Assembly (NCBI GenBank): GCA_947172355.1
Contig: CAMWBA010000002.1
Location: 1 to 64,000, forward strand
Length of the DNA: 64,000 nt
Reading direction: 5' to 3'
Origin: an uncultured Bacillota bacterium
Lineage (GTDB): Bacteria; Bacillota; Clostridia; Oscillospirales; Oscillospiraceae
Part shown: piece by piece, positions 18,178-28,366 of the stretch
Layout: each line of letters begins with the position of its first letter
How positions within the stretch are numbered: the stretch's first letter is position 1
The notes under the pieces: generated by a model
The model's database searches: none
Told to the model about the DNA's origin: nothing
Seen by the model: the letters and a program-made list of their open reading frames with translations, nothing else
Made by a program: the position numbers and the translations under genes

Positions 18178-19773
18178 ATGAAGAAAAAAGCGCTCAGTCT
18201 CATTCTGTGCGGCACGCTGGCCGCCAGCCTTTTGTTGACCGCCTGCAGCGGCAACAATGGCAGCAGCGGAAGCGGCGGTAATGCCGGAAACGGGACAACC
18301 CCAAACGGCGGCAACGCCGCCCCGGTCAAAGACACCCTGGTATTCTCAGTCCCTAGCGAACCAACCACCATGGACCCCCTGACCGCTGCGGAGCGGATCA
18401 CCTTCCTGCCGGTACACGCCATTCACGATACCTTGCTGGCGGAAGACTCAGACGGCAATATCATTGGTAATATTGCAGAGAGCTGGGACATTTCGGACGA
18501 CGGCCTGGTCTACACCTTCAAAATTCGTGAGGGTGTAACCTTCCATCAGGGCCAGAACATGACCATTGAGGACGTGATCTTCTCCCTGGAGACCATCTGC
18601 AAGAACAAGCCCGACCTGTATGGCATCATCCAGAACATCACCAAGGTGGACGATACGCATTTCTCGTTTACGCTGGAGTATGCATTCTCCCCCATTTTGA
18701 ACCTGCTGACCCTGACCCATGTCAGCATTGTGTGCAAAGAGACTTACGAGGCCGACGTGGAGGGCTATGGCCGCAATCCCAACGGAACCGGTCCCTTCAA
18801 GTTTGTCAGCTGGATGAGCGGTGAAAACATCGTGCTGGAGCGCAACGAGAACTATTGGCGGGGCGAGGTTCCGATGAAGAGCCTGACTTTCCGCATTATC
18901 TCGGAGGAGGCCACCGAGCTGATCGCCCTGGAGGCCGGCGACATTGATGCCTATATCCAAGTGTCCGAGAGCAACCGCAGCCTGATTGAGTCCAACCCTG
19001 ACCTAAAGATGTATTCTGTGCCCGCTGGGCAGGTCTATACGCTGGCCTTTAACAACGGTACTTACTCCGACGGTCAGAAGAGCATCTTCGCCGGTAATAA
19101 AGCTCTGCGCCAAGCTGTCTGCTACGCCGTTAACAAGGAAGATGTGGTGGCCCTGGCAATTGACAATGCAGCGCCCCCTCTGTACACCCCCTTCCCCAAC
19201 TTCATTGAAAATTATCCCGAGAACTTTGATGGTAATGTCTATAATCTGGATAAGGCAAAGGAAAAGCTGGCCGAGGCTGGCTATCCCAACGGCATGAGCT
19301 TCACCATGAAGACCACCACTCAAAGCGGTTACTCCAAGCCTGCCGAGGCGGTGCAGGGCCAGCTGGTCAATGTCGGCATCGACATGAAGCTGGTAACCAT
19401 GGAACGGGGCACCTATCTGCAGGAGGTCTACAATAACTTCGACTATGATGCCACCATTTGGGCGGTCTCCTGCGACTATCCCAATATGGACAGCGGCGCT
19501 TACCGGCGCTTCTACTCCGGCAACATCCTGCCCACCCAGAACTATATGCAGATCAACGATCCTGAGCTGGATGCGATGATTATGACCAACCGTCAGTCGC
19601 TGGATCCAGCAGAGCGGGCCGCCTGTGTAGAGCGGGTGTGTGAGATCATTCGCGATGAGTCCTACTGTCTGCCCCTGTATGCTGCGCCCACCAACATGGC
19701 GGTCAACGCCAATCTGAAGGGAGCAAATGTCAACTACGGCTCTGTGGTAGACTTCTTCACTTGGTCCTGGTAA
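18178..19773 (+). CDS. ABC transporter substrate-binding lipoprotein (SBP_bac_5, dipeptide/oligopeptide type)
   Basis: lipobox LLLTACSG, low-complexity GNNGSSGSGGNAGNG linker, VFSVPSEPTTMDPLTAAERIT; followed by dpp permeases. Confidence 0.93.
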   Translation: MKKKALSLILCGTLAASLLLTACSGNNGSSGSGGNAGNGTTPNGGNAAPVKDTLVFSVPSEPTTMDPLTAAERITFLPVHAIHDTLLAEDSDGNIIGNIAESWDISDDGLVYTFKIREGVTFHQGQNMTIEDVIFSLETICKNKPDLYGIIQNITKVDDTHFSFTLEYAFSPILNLLTLTHVSIVCKETYEADVEGYGRNPNGTGPFKFVSWMSGENIVLERNENYWRGEVPMKSLTFRIISEEATELIALEAGDIDAYIQVSESNRSLIESNPDLKMYSVPAGQVYTLAFNNGTYSDGQKSIFAGNKALRQAVCYAVNKEDVVALAIDNAAPPLYTPFPNFIENYPENFDGNVYNLDKAKEKLAEAGYPNGMSFTMKTTTQSGYSKPAEAVQGQLVNVGIDMKLVTMERGTYLQEVYNNFDYDATIWAVSCDYPNMDSGAYRRFYSGNILPTQNYMQINDPELDAMIMTNRQSLDPAERAACVERVCEIIRDESYCLPLYAAPTNMAVNANLKGANVNYGSVVDFFTWSW

Positions 19774-19842
19774 CCGGATATTGAATTTCATGTCCTGCGG
19801 CGCAGTACGGTGAGCGGCCGTGCGATAGGCGCATGAAATCTG

Positions 19843-19887
19843 ACGTGCCAGCGCCGGCTTGTCTGATCAGGCTGGGCGCTGGCACGT
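19843..19887 (+). terminator. hairpin between substrate-binding protein and permease genes (possible partial terminator)
   Basis: ACGTGCCAGCGCC...GGCGCTGGCACGT then TTT. Confidence 0.7.
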
Positions 19888-20015
19888 TTTATCCTTCGGG
19901 AGAGAGGGTCTGCGTATGAGGGTTGATATCTCCCCGCAGAACAATACAGAGACAGAAGGTTTCCGGCTGGACAATGCTGCCGGGACCACGGAAAACAAGG
20001 AAGGGATGAGTTCTT

Positions 20016-20996
20016 TTGTTTAGGTATATCGTCAAGCGCCTTCTTATGATGATCCCAGTGGTGTTGGGCATTTCCTTCATCATTTTTACCATCATAAGCG
20101 TCACGCCCGGCGACCCCGTTCAGCTGATAATGGGGGCGGACACCGCGCCGGAGGTGCTGGAGGCCAAGCGGGAGGAATTGGGGCTGAACGACCACTTTAT
20201 TGTCCGCTATGTAAAATACATCGGCGGTGTGGTGCGGGGAGATTTTGGTAAATCTTACCGCACCGGCCTTAAAGTCATTGATGAGATCAAAGCCCGCCTG
20301 CCCAGCACCATGAAAATTGCTCTGGGGGGCATCGGACTTTCTGTGCTGATCGGCGTCCCATTAGGCATGATATCAGCGGTGAAACAGTACTCCTTTGTGG
20401 ACTACTTTGCCCGGGTGCTGGCTATGCTGCTCACCGCTATTCCGGTGTTCTGGCTGGGACTGATGATGCTGCTGTACTTCTGCCTGAAGCTGAGGTGGTT
20501 CCCGCCTACCGGGGGAGAGAACTGGAAGGGCTTTGTTCTGCCGATCATTGCGCTGGCCGCCTCGGCCACGGCGACTCAGACCAGAACCACCCGTTCCTCC
20601 ATGTTAGAGGCTATCCGGCAGGACTATGTGCGCACCGCCCGGGCCAAGGGCGTGCCGGAGGGGAAGATCATTTTCAAGCACGTACTGCGCAACAGCATTC
20701 TGCCTGTCATCACCATCGCCGGCATGAACATCGGCGTGCAGATGGGCGGCACAGTGGTGATTGAAAGCGTGTTTGCCATTCCCGGTATGGGCAGCATGCT
20801 GATTAACGCGGTCCGGGTCAAGGACGCACCTATTATTGTCAGCTCAGTGATTGTTGTGGCGGTGTTCATCGGCCTGATGAATTTGCTGGTTGACCTGATC
20901 TATACCGTGGTAGACCCCCGCTTGAAATCCCAGTACTTCACGGTGAAAAAGCAGATTAAGCGGCACAACCGCGGCGAAGTGTCTGCAGCACATTAA
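20016..20996 (+). CDS. dppB: ABC transporter permease, DppB type
   Basis: FRYIVKRLLMMIPVVLGISFIIFTIISVTPGDPV; TTG start after AAGGAAGG. Confidence 0.92.
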   Translation: MFRYIVKRLLMMIPVVLGISFIIFTIISVTPGDPVQLIMGADTAPEVLEAKREELGLNDHFIVRYVKYIGGVVRGDFGKSYRTGLKVIDEIKARLPSTMKIALGGIGLSVLIGVPLGMISAVKQYSFVDYFARVLAMLLTAIPVFWLGLMMLLYFCLKLRWFPPTGGENWKGFVLPIIALAASATATQTRTTRSSMLEAIRQDYVRTARAKGVPEGKIIFKHVLRNSILPVITIAGMNIGVQMGGTVVIESVFAIPGMGSMLINAVRVKDAPIIVSSVIVVAVFIGLMNLLVDLIYTVVDPRLKSQYFTVKKQIKRHNRGEVSAAH

Positions 20997-21019
20997 AAAG
21001 AAGGGAGGAGAACTTTGAG

Positions 21020-21901
21020 ATGAAACGTTCCAGTACAGGAGAGATCAAGCGCAGAGGTCAGCTAGCTTCGGTTGTACACCGGTTTATGAAAAACAGACTG
21101 TCGGTCTGCGGCCTTGTGATTCTGCTTGCCCTGGCAATTTTCTCCTGCTCGGCGGACCTGTTCTTCGACTACAACGCTCAGGCCATTGCCCAGAACGCCC
21201 AGGCCCGGTTTATCGCCCCGTTCAGCGAGGGGCATATCTTCGGAACCGATCAGTACGGTCGGGACATGTTTATCCGCATTGTCTACGGCGGACGGATATC
21301 CCTGGTGGTAGGTTTCTTTACGGCGGGCTTTGCGCTGGTGTTCGGTACAATTATCGGTGCGGCGGCGGGCTACTTCGGCGGCCGGGTGGACAACCTGTTG
21401 ATGCGCTTTATGGATGTGTTCCTGGCCATACCGGCCATGCTGCTGGCCATCTGCATTGTGGCCGCTCTGGGAGGCGGACTGGTCAATCTGCTGCTGGCCA
21501 ACGGTATTGCCCAGGTCCCCCGCTACGCCAGAATTGTCCGGGCCAGCGTGATGGGGCTGAAAAACTCTGAATTTGTGGAGGCAGCCAGGGCCTGCGGCTC
21601 AGGCCACACCCGAATTATTTTCAGTCATATTATTCCCAACGCTTTGGGCTCCCTGATTGTACAGGTAACCCTGACGATGGCCTCGGCCATTTTGTCGGTA
21701 GCCTCCCTGAGCTTCTTGGGCCTGGGCATCGCGCCGCCCACGCCGGAATGGGGGTCCATGCTTTCCACCGGCAAGGAGTTCATGCGGCAGGCGCCCCACC
21801 TAATTATTGTCCCAGGCTTGGCCATCATGCTCTCGGTACTGTCCTTCAACCTGATCGGCGACGGCCTGCGAGACGCGCTGGATCCCAGACTGAAAAACTG
21901 A
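21020..21901 (+). CDS. dppC: ABC transporter permease, DppC type
   Basis: FGTDQYGRDMFIRIVYGGRISLVVGF, EFVEAARACGSGHTRIIFSHIIPNALG. Confidence 0.92.
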   Translation: MKRSSTGEIKRRGQLASVVHRFMKNRLSVCGLVILLALAIFSCSADLFFDYNAQAIAQNAQARFIAPFSEGHIFGTDQYGRDMFIRIVYGGRISLVVGFFTAGFALVFGTIIGAAAGYFGGRVDNLLMRFMDVFLAIPAMLLAICIVAALGGGLVNLLLANGIAQVPRYARIVRASVMGLKNSEFVEAARACGSGHTRIIFSHIIPNALGSLIVQVTLTMASAILSVASLSFLGLGIAPPTPEWGSMLSTGKEFMRQAPHLIIVPGLAIMLSVLSFNLIGDGLRDALDPRLKN

Positions 21902-21968
21902 CCGCCAGCATCGCTGCCGCTGGCTTTGTACCATGATACAGATTTTTTGAAGTGCTTTGAGGATAGAA

Positions 21969-22997
21969 ATGGGTGTTGATATGAATCAAAACGCAGAAAA
22001 ATTGTTGGACATCAAGGACCTGTCCATAACCTATATCACCGATGACGCTACCATCTACGCCGTAAACGGGCTGAATATGGAACTCTACCGGGGAGAGACC
22101 CTGGGGCTGGTGGGGGAGACCGGCGCGGGCAAGACGACCACCGCCCTGGCGATTATGCGCCTGCTGCCCGACCGCATCGGAAAAATCACCTCCGGAAGCA
22201 TCCGCTTTGACGATGTGGACGTCACTGCAGCCAGCGAGGCCGAAATGCGGACCCTGCGGGGTGAGCGGATCTCCATGATTTTCCAGGACCCGATGACCTG
22301 CCTCAACCCGGTGCTCACCATCGGCGACCAGATCGCCGAGGTGCTGGAGAGCCACGGCATTACCTCGAAGGAGGAGTTGTCCAAGCGTGTGGACAACATC
22401 TTGACCTTGGTGGGCCTGCCCCCGGAGCGAAAAAACGAGTACCCCCATCAGTTCTCCGGCGGCATGAAGCAGCGGGTCGATATCGCCATCGCCCTGGCCT
22501 GTGAGCCCCAGCTGCTCCTGGCCGACGAGCCTACCACCGCCCTGGATGTGACCATCCAGGCCCAGGTGCTGGCGCTGATGAAGGAGCTGCGGCAGAAGTT
22601 CAACACCTCCATGCTGCTGATTACCCACGACCTGGGCGTGGTGGCTGAGGTGTGCGACCGGGTGGCGATTATGTACGCCGGTGAGATCATCGAATACGGC
22701 ACCGTATGGGAGATCTTCTCCGGCACGGAGCATCACCCCTATACCAAGGGGCTGTTCGGCTCCATCCCCAGCATGAGCGAGGGCCAGCGCCGCCTGCGGC
22801 CCATCGACGGCCTGATGCCGGACCCCGCCGTCCAGCTCCAGGGGTGCCCCTTTGCCAGCCGCTGCCCCCAGTGCAGCGACCGGTGTACAGCAGAAAAACC
22901 CGCCAGCCATCGGGCCGCCGGGGGAAACATCATCAAGTGTCATTTGTTTGAGGGAGAAGATGCAGGAGGTGGCAACGATGCCGGCACCGCTGGTTGA
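21969..22997 (+). CDS. dppD: ABC transporter ATP-binding protein, DppD type
   Basis: [66 protein letters not shown]-terminal motif; start uncertain. Confidence 0.92.
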   Translation: MGVDMNQNAEKLLDIKDLSITYITDDATIYAVNGLNMELYRGETLGLVGETGAGKTTTALAIMRLLPDRIGKITSGSIRFDDVDVTAASEAEMRTLRGERISMIFQDPMTCLNPVLTIGDQIAEVLESHGITSKEELSKRVDNILTLVGLPPERKNEYPHQFSGGMKQRVDIAIALACEPQLLLADEPTTALDVTIQAQVLALMKELRQKFNTSMLLITHDLGVVAEVCDRVAIMYAGEIIEYGTVWEIFSGTEHHPYTKGLFGSIPSMSEGQRRLRPIDGLMPDPAVQLQGCPFASRCPQCSDRCTAEKPASHRAAGGNIIKCHLFEGEDAGGGNDAGTAG

Positions 22998-23931
22998 AGT
23001 AAAGCATTTAAAAAAGTATTTTAAAACCCCGCGGGGCGACCTGCACGCTGTGGACGATGTGAATCTGTCCATCAACCAGGGCGAAACCCTGGGCGTGGTA
23101 GGGGAGTCGGGCTGCGGCAAGTCCACCCTGGGCCGGACCATTCTGCGCTTGGTGCCCCACACCTCGGGGGAGGTGCTCTTTGAGGGGAAAAACATCCTCA
23201 GCTACGACACCAGACAGATGAAGGCTCTGCGTCAGGATATGCAGATGATTTTCCAGGACCCCTACGCATCTCTGGACACCCGCTTCACCGTCAGTCAGAT
23301 CATTGAGGAGCCCTTGAAGATCTGCCGCAAGGAGATGGGCAAGGCGGACCGGGAAAAGCGGGTGAAGGAGCTGATGGACACCGTGGGCCTGGCCCAGCGC
23401 TTCGTAAACGCTTACCCCCACGAGCTGGACGGCGGCCGGCGCCAGCGCATCGGGGTGGCCCGGGCTCTGGCCCTGAATCCCAAGTTTATTGTATGCGACG
23501 AGCCGGTTTCCGCCCTGGATGTGTCCATACAGGCCCAGATTCTGAACCTGATTATGGATTTGCAGGAGGACATGGGGCTGTCCTATATGTTCATCACCCA
23601 CGATTTGAGCGTGGTCAAGCATATCAGCAATAACATTGCGGTGTTGTATCTGGGCCAGTGCATCGAGCACGCACCCACGGAGGAGCTCTTTGCCAACCCC
23701 ATTCATCCGTACACCAAAGCCCTGCTGGCGGCGATTCCCATTCCGGACCCCAGCAAGCGCAGCGAGGACCGGGAGATTATCCGGGGCGAGGTCACAAGCC
23801 CCATCAATCCGCCTCAGGGCTGCCGCTTCGCGGCCCGATGCCCTTACGCCGGCGACGAGTGCAGAGGCAAGCCCATCGAACTGAAGGAGACCCGGCCCGG
23901 CCACTTTGTGGCCTGTATGAAATTTTTCTGA
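22978..23931 (+). CDS. dppF: ABC transporter ATP-binding protein, DppF type
   Basis: VGESGCGKSTLGRTILRL, HELDGGRRQRIGVARALALNPKFIVCDEPVSALDVSIQAQ. Confidence 0.92.
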   Translation: MPAPLVEVKHLKKYFKTPRGDLHAVDDVNLSINQGETLGVVGESGCGKSTLGRTILRLVPHTSGEVLFEGKNILSYDTRQMKALRQDMQMIFQDPYASLDTRFTVSQIIEEPLKICRKEMGKADREKRVKELMDTVGLAQRFVNAYPHELDGGRRQRIGVARALALNPKFIVCDEPVSALDVSIQAQILNLIMDLQEDMGLSYMFITHDLSVVKHISNNIAVLYLGQCIEHAPTEELFANPIHPYTKALLAAIPIPDPSKRSEDREIIRGEVTSPINPPQGCRFAARCPYAGDECRGKPIELKETRPGHFVACMKFF

Positions 23932-23989
23932 ACGGCGAAGCAGGGCGGCAGGCGCCGCCGGAAAATAAATGATGATAGGAGTGCGTGAT

Positions 23990-25051
23990 ATGAATTCAAT
24001 GCAGCGCGTGAAGGCGATGGTAGAGGGGAAAGAGGTGGACCGCATCGGCGTAGCCGGCTGGTATCATATGCCCCTTCTGGACCAGGTGCCCAAGGACTTT
24101 GCCAAGGGCATCCTCACCTCCTGCCAGGTGATGAAGTGGGATGTGTGTAAACTTCAATACAACGGCCTGTTCTTTGACGAGGCCATGGGCTGTGTGTATA
24201 AGCCCTCCACCTCCGCCACCTTTCTCAACGGCACAGTGACCAAGTTTCCCGTCTATCACCCCAAGATGTACCGGGATCTGAAGGTGCCCAAAATTACCGA
24301 CCGGCCTCTGGCCAAGGAGCTGGAGCTGACCAAGCGGGTCATTGACGGCTTGAAGGGCGAGGTGCCCGTCATCGCCAGCGTGTTCTCCCCCCTATACTGC
24401 GCCCGGGGCGTATACGGCGGAAGTGCCAACCCCAATCTGCTGAAATCCGCAATTCAGTATAACCCCGAGGATGTACATGCCGGTCTGGAGATTATCAGCG
24501 AATCCATCCAGGTCTTCCTGGACGCCCTGATGGACATTGGAGGCGTGGATGGCATCTTTTTTGCCGACGCCTTTGCCTCCTACGACGATATGGACCGGGA
24601 GACCTATGCCGAGTTCGGCGCCCGGTATGACCTGCCCCTGCTGAAATCCATCCAGGACAAGACTTGGTTCAACATGCTCCACGTCCACGGCTATAAGAAT
24701 CTGCGCTTTGACCAGTATGAGGAACTGGGCTACCCCGTCCAGGCCTACAACTGGGAGGACCGGGTGAGCGATCCCGAAAATCCCCCCATCACCTTGAAGC
24801 AGGTACGCAGCATGTGCGACAAGGTGTTGATGGGCGGCGTAGAGTTCTGGCATGACTTCGACAGCCCCGAGAACGACCGGGAGGCGGTGAAAGCCGTGCT
24901 GAAAGCCCGCCTGCTGGATGCGCTGGAGCAGCTGGGCCCTGACGACAAGAAATTCATCTTTACCCCCGGCTGCTCTGTGAAGATGCACGTGCCGGAATAC
25001 CGGATGCAGCTGATGCATGAGGTGGTGGCCGAGGTCACCGGCATTGAATAA
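23990..25051 (+). CDS. uroporphyrinogen decarboxylase (URO-D) superfamily protein, likely methyltransferase-like rather than HemE
   Basis: SMQRVKAMVEGKEVDRI, GIFFADAFASYD, MLHVHGYKNL, FTPGCSVKMHVPEYRM; ATG 23990 after GATAGGAG. Confidence 0.82.
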   Translation: MNSMQRVKAMVEGKEVDRIGVAGWYHMPLLDQVPKDFAKGILTSCQVMKWDVCKLQYNGLFFDEAMGCVYKPSTSATFLNGTVTKFPVYHPKMYRDLKVPKITDRPLAKELELTKRVIDGLKGEVPVIASVFSPLYCARGVYGGSANPNLLKSAIQYNPEDVHAGLEIISESIQVFLDALMDIGGVDGIFFADAFASYDDMDRETYAEFGARYDLPLLKSIQDKTWFNMLHVHGYKNLRFDQYEELGYPVQAYNWEDRVSDPENPPITLKQVRSMCDKVLMGGVEFWHDFDSPENDREAVKAVLKARLLDALEQLGPDDKKFIFTPGCSVKMHVPEYRMQLMHEVVAEVTGIE

Positions 25052-25126
25052 GCGAGTACCAAACCCGGCAGGAGGGCCCCAGGCGGGTCCGCCTGCCTTA
25101 TGATTTGAACAAGGGAGGCGGCGCAG

Positions 25127-26089
25127 TTGGTAGAGGTCACAGATTTGGTGAGACAGTACGGGGATCGTGCCGCAGTGGATCACATCAGCTTTCAATTGGA
25201 GGAGGGGCGGATCTATGGACTGCTAGGTCCCAACGGCGCAGGGAAGTCCACCACCATGAAGCTGCTGACGGGCTGCCTCTTTCCCACAGAGGGGTCCATT
25301 ACCATTGCAGGCTATGACTTGCTACAGGAACCGGAGGCGGCAAAAAAATGTATCGGTTATCTGCCGGAGCGCCCGCCTCTCTATGGTGGAATGACTCCCA
25401 AGGAGTACCTCGCCTTTCTTGCAGAGGTGAAGGGCATTCCCAAGGGACGGCGGCGGAGCGAGGTGGACCGGGTTATGGAGCAGACTCATATCACCCATAT
25501 GGGCGGCCGGCTGATTCGCAACCTGTCCAAAGGCTATGCCCAGCGTGTGGGGATTGCCCAAGCTCTTTTGGGGGAACCCAGGCTCTTGGTGCTGGACGAG
25601 CCTATGGTGGGGCTGGACCCCGGCCAAATCATCGAGATCAGGAACCTGGTCAAAGAACTGGGCCGGACCCATACTGTGTTATTCAGCTCCCACATTCTGG
25701 CCGAAGTGAGCACGGTTTGCGAGAGAATCCTGATCCTCTCCGCAGGGAAGCTGATTGCCAGTGGTACAGCGGAAGAGCTGCGGTCCAAGGCCCAGGGGCA
25801 GGATGTGCTTCAAGTTACTGCGGCCTGTCCGCTGGAGCAGGCCAAGAGCCTTTTGGAAGGGGTAGAAGGTGTGGAACGGGCGGAATTTTCCCAGACAGAG
25901 GCTGGGCAATGCCAGATTCTGTTGTACAGCGCACCAGGGACAGAGATTCAGAGCTCGGTCCTGGGGCGGCTGTATGAGGCGGGGTGCAAAATTGTGGAGA
26001 TGAGAGGGCGGAGCATGTCCCTGGAAGATGTGTTTTTGTCCCTGCTCTCCCGGAGCGAAGAGGAGCCCGAGGGGCGGAAAGGAGCTTGA
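25127..26089 (+). CDS. ABC transporter ATP-binding protein (GldA-like)
   Basis: GLLGPNGAGKSTTMKLLTGC, LSKGYAQRVGIAQALLGEPRLLVLDEPMVGLDPGQIIEIR; TTG start. Confidence 0.92.
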   Translation: MVEVTDLVRQYGDRAAVDHISFQLEEGRIYGLLGPNGAGKSTTMKLLTGCLFPTEGSITIAGYDLLQEPEAAKKCIGYLPERPPLYGGMTPKEYLAFLAEVKGIPKGRRRSEVDRVMEQTHITHMGGRLIRNLSKGYAQRVGIAQALLGEPRLLVLDEPMVGLDPGQIIEIRNLVKELGRTHTVLFSSHILAEVSTVCERILILSAGKLIASGTAEELRSKAQGQDVLQVTAACPLEQAKSLLEGVEGVERAEFSQTEAGQCQILLYSAPGTEIQSSVLGRLYEAGCKIVEMRGRSMSLEDVFLSLLSRSEEEPEGRKGA

Positions 26090-26091
26090 AC

Positions 26092-26955
26092 ATGCTGGCT
26101 TTTTGGAAGCGGGAGTGTCATAGCTATTTTCATTCTCCGGTGGGCTATGTGCTCATTGCCGGGATGCTGTGCATGGTAGGTGTCAACACCTATATGATCT
26201 GTATTGCAGGACGAATGCCAGTCTTTGAAAATGCCCTCAGTTCTTCGGCGTTGATTTTTCTGCTTATGGTCCCTATTTTAACGATGCGTACCTTTTCGGA
26301 GGAGCGAAGAGATGGTGTGCTCCAGTTTTTCTACTCCATGCCCGTCCAGCTGAGCAATGTGGTGCTGGGCAAATATTTCGCCCTGCTCACCGTTTTAATG
26401 CTGCCGTTGGGGCTATGTATGATCTACCCGCTGGTACTGTCCCGATTTGGGCCGCTAAATTTTGGGATCATTGCCAGTACCTTTGTAGGTTTTTTTGCCA
26501 TGGGGGCAGCTCTAATCGCCGTAGGTATCTTCTTTTCTGCTCTGGTGGAAAACCAGGCGGCGGCCTCTGCGGTTACCTTTGTGGTACTGCTGATCAGCTA
26601 TTTTATGCCCACTTTGGCCGCTGCCGTGCCCAGCGATGCCTTTACCACCTTTGTGGTACTGGCCGCCGCCATTTTGCTGCTTGCCCTGGTCTGTTTTTTG
26701 GTGAGCCGAAACAGTGTGGCCGCTCTTTCCTTTGCGCTGGTGTGCTGTCTTCCCCTATGCCTGGTGTACCGGCTTGCACCTTCCTGCCTAAACGGAGGGG
26801 TGAGCACCATGCTCCGGGGAGTGTCGGTCTATGCACGGTTCGTCCCCTTCCATGAGGGAATTTTGGACCTGACTACTTTGGTCTACTACATCAGTCTGTC
26901 CGCCCTGATGCTGTTTATGGCGGTACAGGTGTTGGAATACAGGAGGTGCCAGTAA
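26092..26955 (+). CDS. ABC transporter permease (GldF-like ABC-2 type)
   Basis: MLAFWKRECHSYFHSPVGYVLIA, LTMRTFSEERRDGVLQFFYSMPV. Confidence 0.88.
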   Translation: MLAFWKRECHSYFHSPVGYVLIAGMLCMVGVNTYMICIAGRMPVFENALSSSALIFLLMVPILTMRTFSEERRDGVLQFFYSMPVQLSNVVLGKYFALLTVLMLPLGLCMIYPLVLSRFGPLNFGIIASTFVGFFAMGAALIAVGIFFSALVENQAAASAVTFVVLLISYFMPTLAAAVPSDAFTTFVVLAAAILLLALVCFLVSRNSVAALSFALVCCLPLCLVYRLAPSCLNGGVSTMLRGVSVYARFVPFHEGILDLTTLVYYISLSALMLFMAVQVLEYRRCQ

Positions 26956-28365
26956 ATGGGGGAAGAAAAGAAGCGCCCGTCTGCACCGGGCCGATTCCGC
27001 ACCCGATATACAGGGAGCATCCTTCTATTATGCGGCGCAGCGGTACTGCTGACAGCCGCCGTAAATCTCTTCCTTTCCCAGCTTCCAAGCGGCTGGACCC
27101 ACTTCGACACCACGGAGATTGGGCTCTACTCCCTATCTGATTTCACAGGACAGGTGCTCTCGAGTTTGGAGGAAGACATTGACATTTATCTGGTGGCTCA
27201 GTACGGAAGCGAGGACAGCATCGTTCAGGAACTGCTCTCCCGCTATGCGGGGAGCAGCGGCAGAGTGCAGGTGCGGCAGGTGGACCCAGCGCTGGAACCG
27301 GACATCCTGGCCCGGTTTGCTCCATCCATTGAGGCGAACAGTGTGATTGTGGCAGGAAAGGACCGCTTTCGGATTCTTTCTCCCAACGAGCTCTATGTAG
27401 ACGATGCCTCTGGTTCCCAGTTTGCTGGGGAGCAGGAAGTCACAGGGGCCATCTCCTTTGTGGCCAGCGGGAAGAGTCCGAAGCTCTACCAGCTCAGTGG
27501 TCATGGAGAGGGGGCGCTGCCTTCCTATATCATGCAGGCGATTGCACAAGAGAATATTCAAATGGAGGAGCTGCGCCTGAGCACCGAAAAGGCGGTGCCC
27601 GATGATGCGGACATCCTTCTGCTCTATGCTCCGGAGCGGGACCTGCTGGAAGAGGAGACCAGGCTGCTGCTGGAATACCTTCGGTCAGGGGGGAGAATGA
27701 TCCTGATTGGCGGCAGTATGAGCCAGCCATCCCCAAATCTGGATGCCCTGGGCGCCAGCTATGGAATTAACCAGGAGGAAGGAATCATCATTGAGAGGAA
27801 CAGCAACTACTATTTGGAACAATATCCCTCCTATGTGCTGACAGGAATTGCCGGCCATGCCATCACACAGCCGCTGCTTGATAAGGGGTATTTTATTTTG
27901 TCCCCTATGAGCTTTGGGTTGGCTCCGGCGGAAGAGGTGCGAGAAAGTGTGGTCTCTTCGGCCCTGCTGTATACCACGCAGTCCTCCCTGAGCGTATCCG
28001 GAGCCGGATTGGAGGGCGGACCGGTAGATGCCTTTGCCCAAGGCCCCTTTACGGTGGGGCTTGCAGTAGAGGAGGAGGGACTGGAAGGGACAGCCCGGCT
28101 GGTTTGGTTTACCTCACCCTACTTGCTGCTTGAGGAGGTAAACGAGCTGTCCTCCGGGGCTAACTGCGATCTGTTTCTCAATACGCTGAGCTGGATGTAC
28201 GATTTTGACCAGGGGATCTCCATCCGAGCCAAGAACCTGATGATGGACTATCTGGTGATCCGTCCGGGGACCGGGATGGCACTGGGAATTGTTTTGACTG
28301 CCTTAATTCCCATAGCTGTACTGGCCACGGGGGTGGTGGTATTGAAAAAAAGGAGGGAGCGCTGA
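26956..28365 (+). CDS. GldG-like ABC transporter auxiliary protein
   Basis: N- and C-terminal TM helices flanking an extracytoplasmic domain; order ATPase-permease-GldG-DUF4340. Confidence 0.82.
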   Translation: MGEEKKRPSAPGRFRTRYTGSILLLCGAAVLLTAAVNLFLSQLPSGWTHFDTTEIGLYSLSDFTGQVLSSLEEDIDIYLVAQYGSEDSIVQELLSRYAGSSGRVQVRQVDPALEPDILARFAPSIEANSVIVAGKDRFRILSPNELYVDDASGSQFAGEQEVTGAISFVASGKSPKLYQLSGHGEGALPSYIMQAIAQENIQMEELRLSTEKAVPDDADILLLYAPERDLLEEETRLLLEYLRSGGRMILIGGSMSQPSPNLDALGASYGINQEEGIIIERNSNYYLEQYPSYVLTGIAGHAITQPLLDKGYFILSPMSFGLAPAEEVRESVVSSALLYTTQSSLSVSGAGLEGGPVDAFAQGPFTVGLAVEEEGLEGTARLVWFTSPYLLLEEVNELSSGANCDLFLNTLSWMYDFDQGISIRAKNLMMDYLVIRPGTGMALGIVLTALIPIAVLATGVVVLKKRRER

Positions 28366-28366
28366 G

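Noticed and set aside
18238-18330. GGC/AGC-rich repetitive stretch (GNNGSSGSGGNAGNGTTPNGGN)
   Set aside because: This is the ordinary flexible linker after the lipobox of a clostridial substrate-binding lipoprotein, not a repeat element.
21846-23195. 449-aa minus-strand ORF
   Set aside because: Shadow ORF spanning dppC end, dppD and dppF, all strongly supported on the plus strand.
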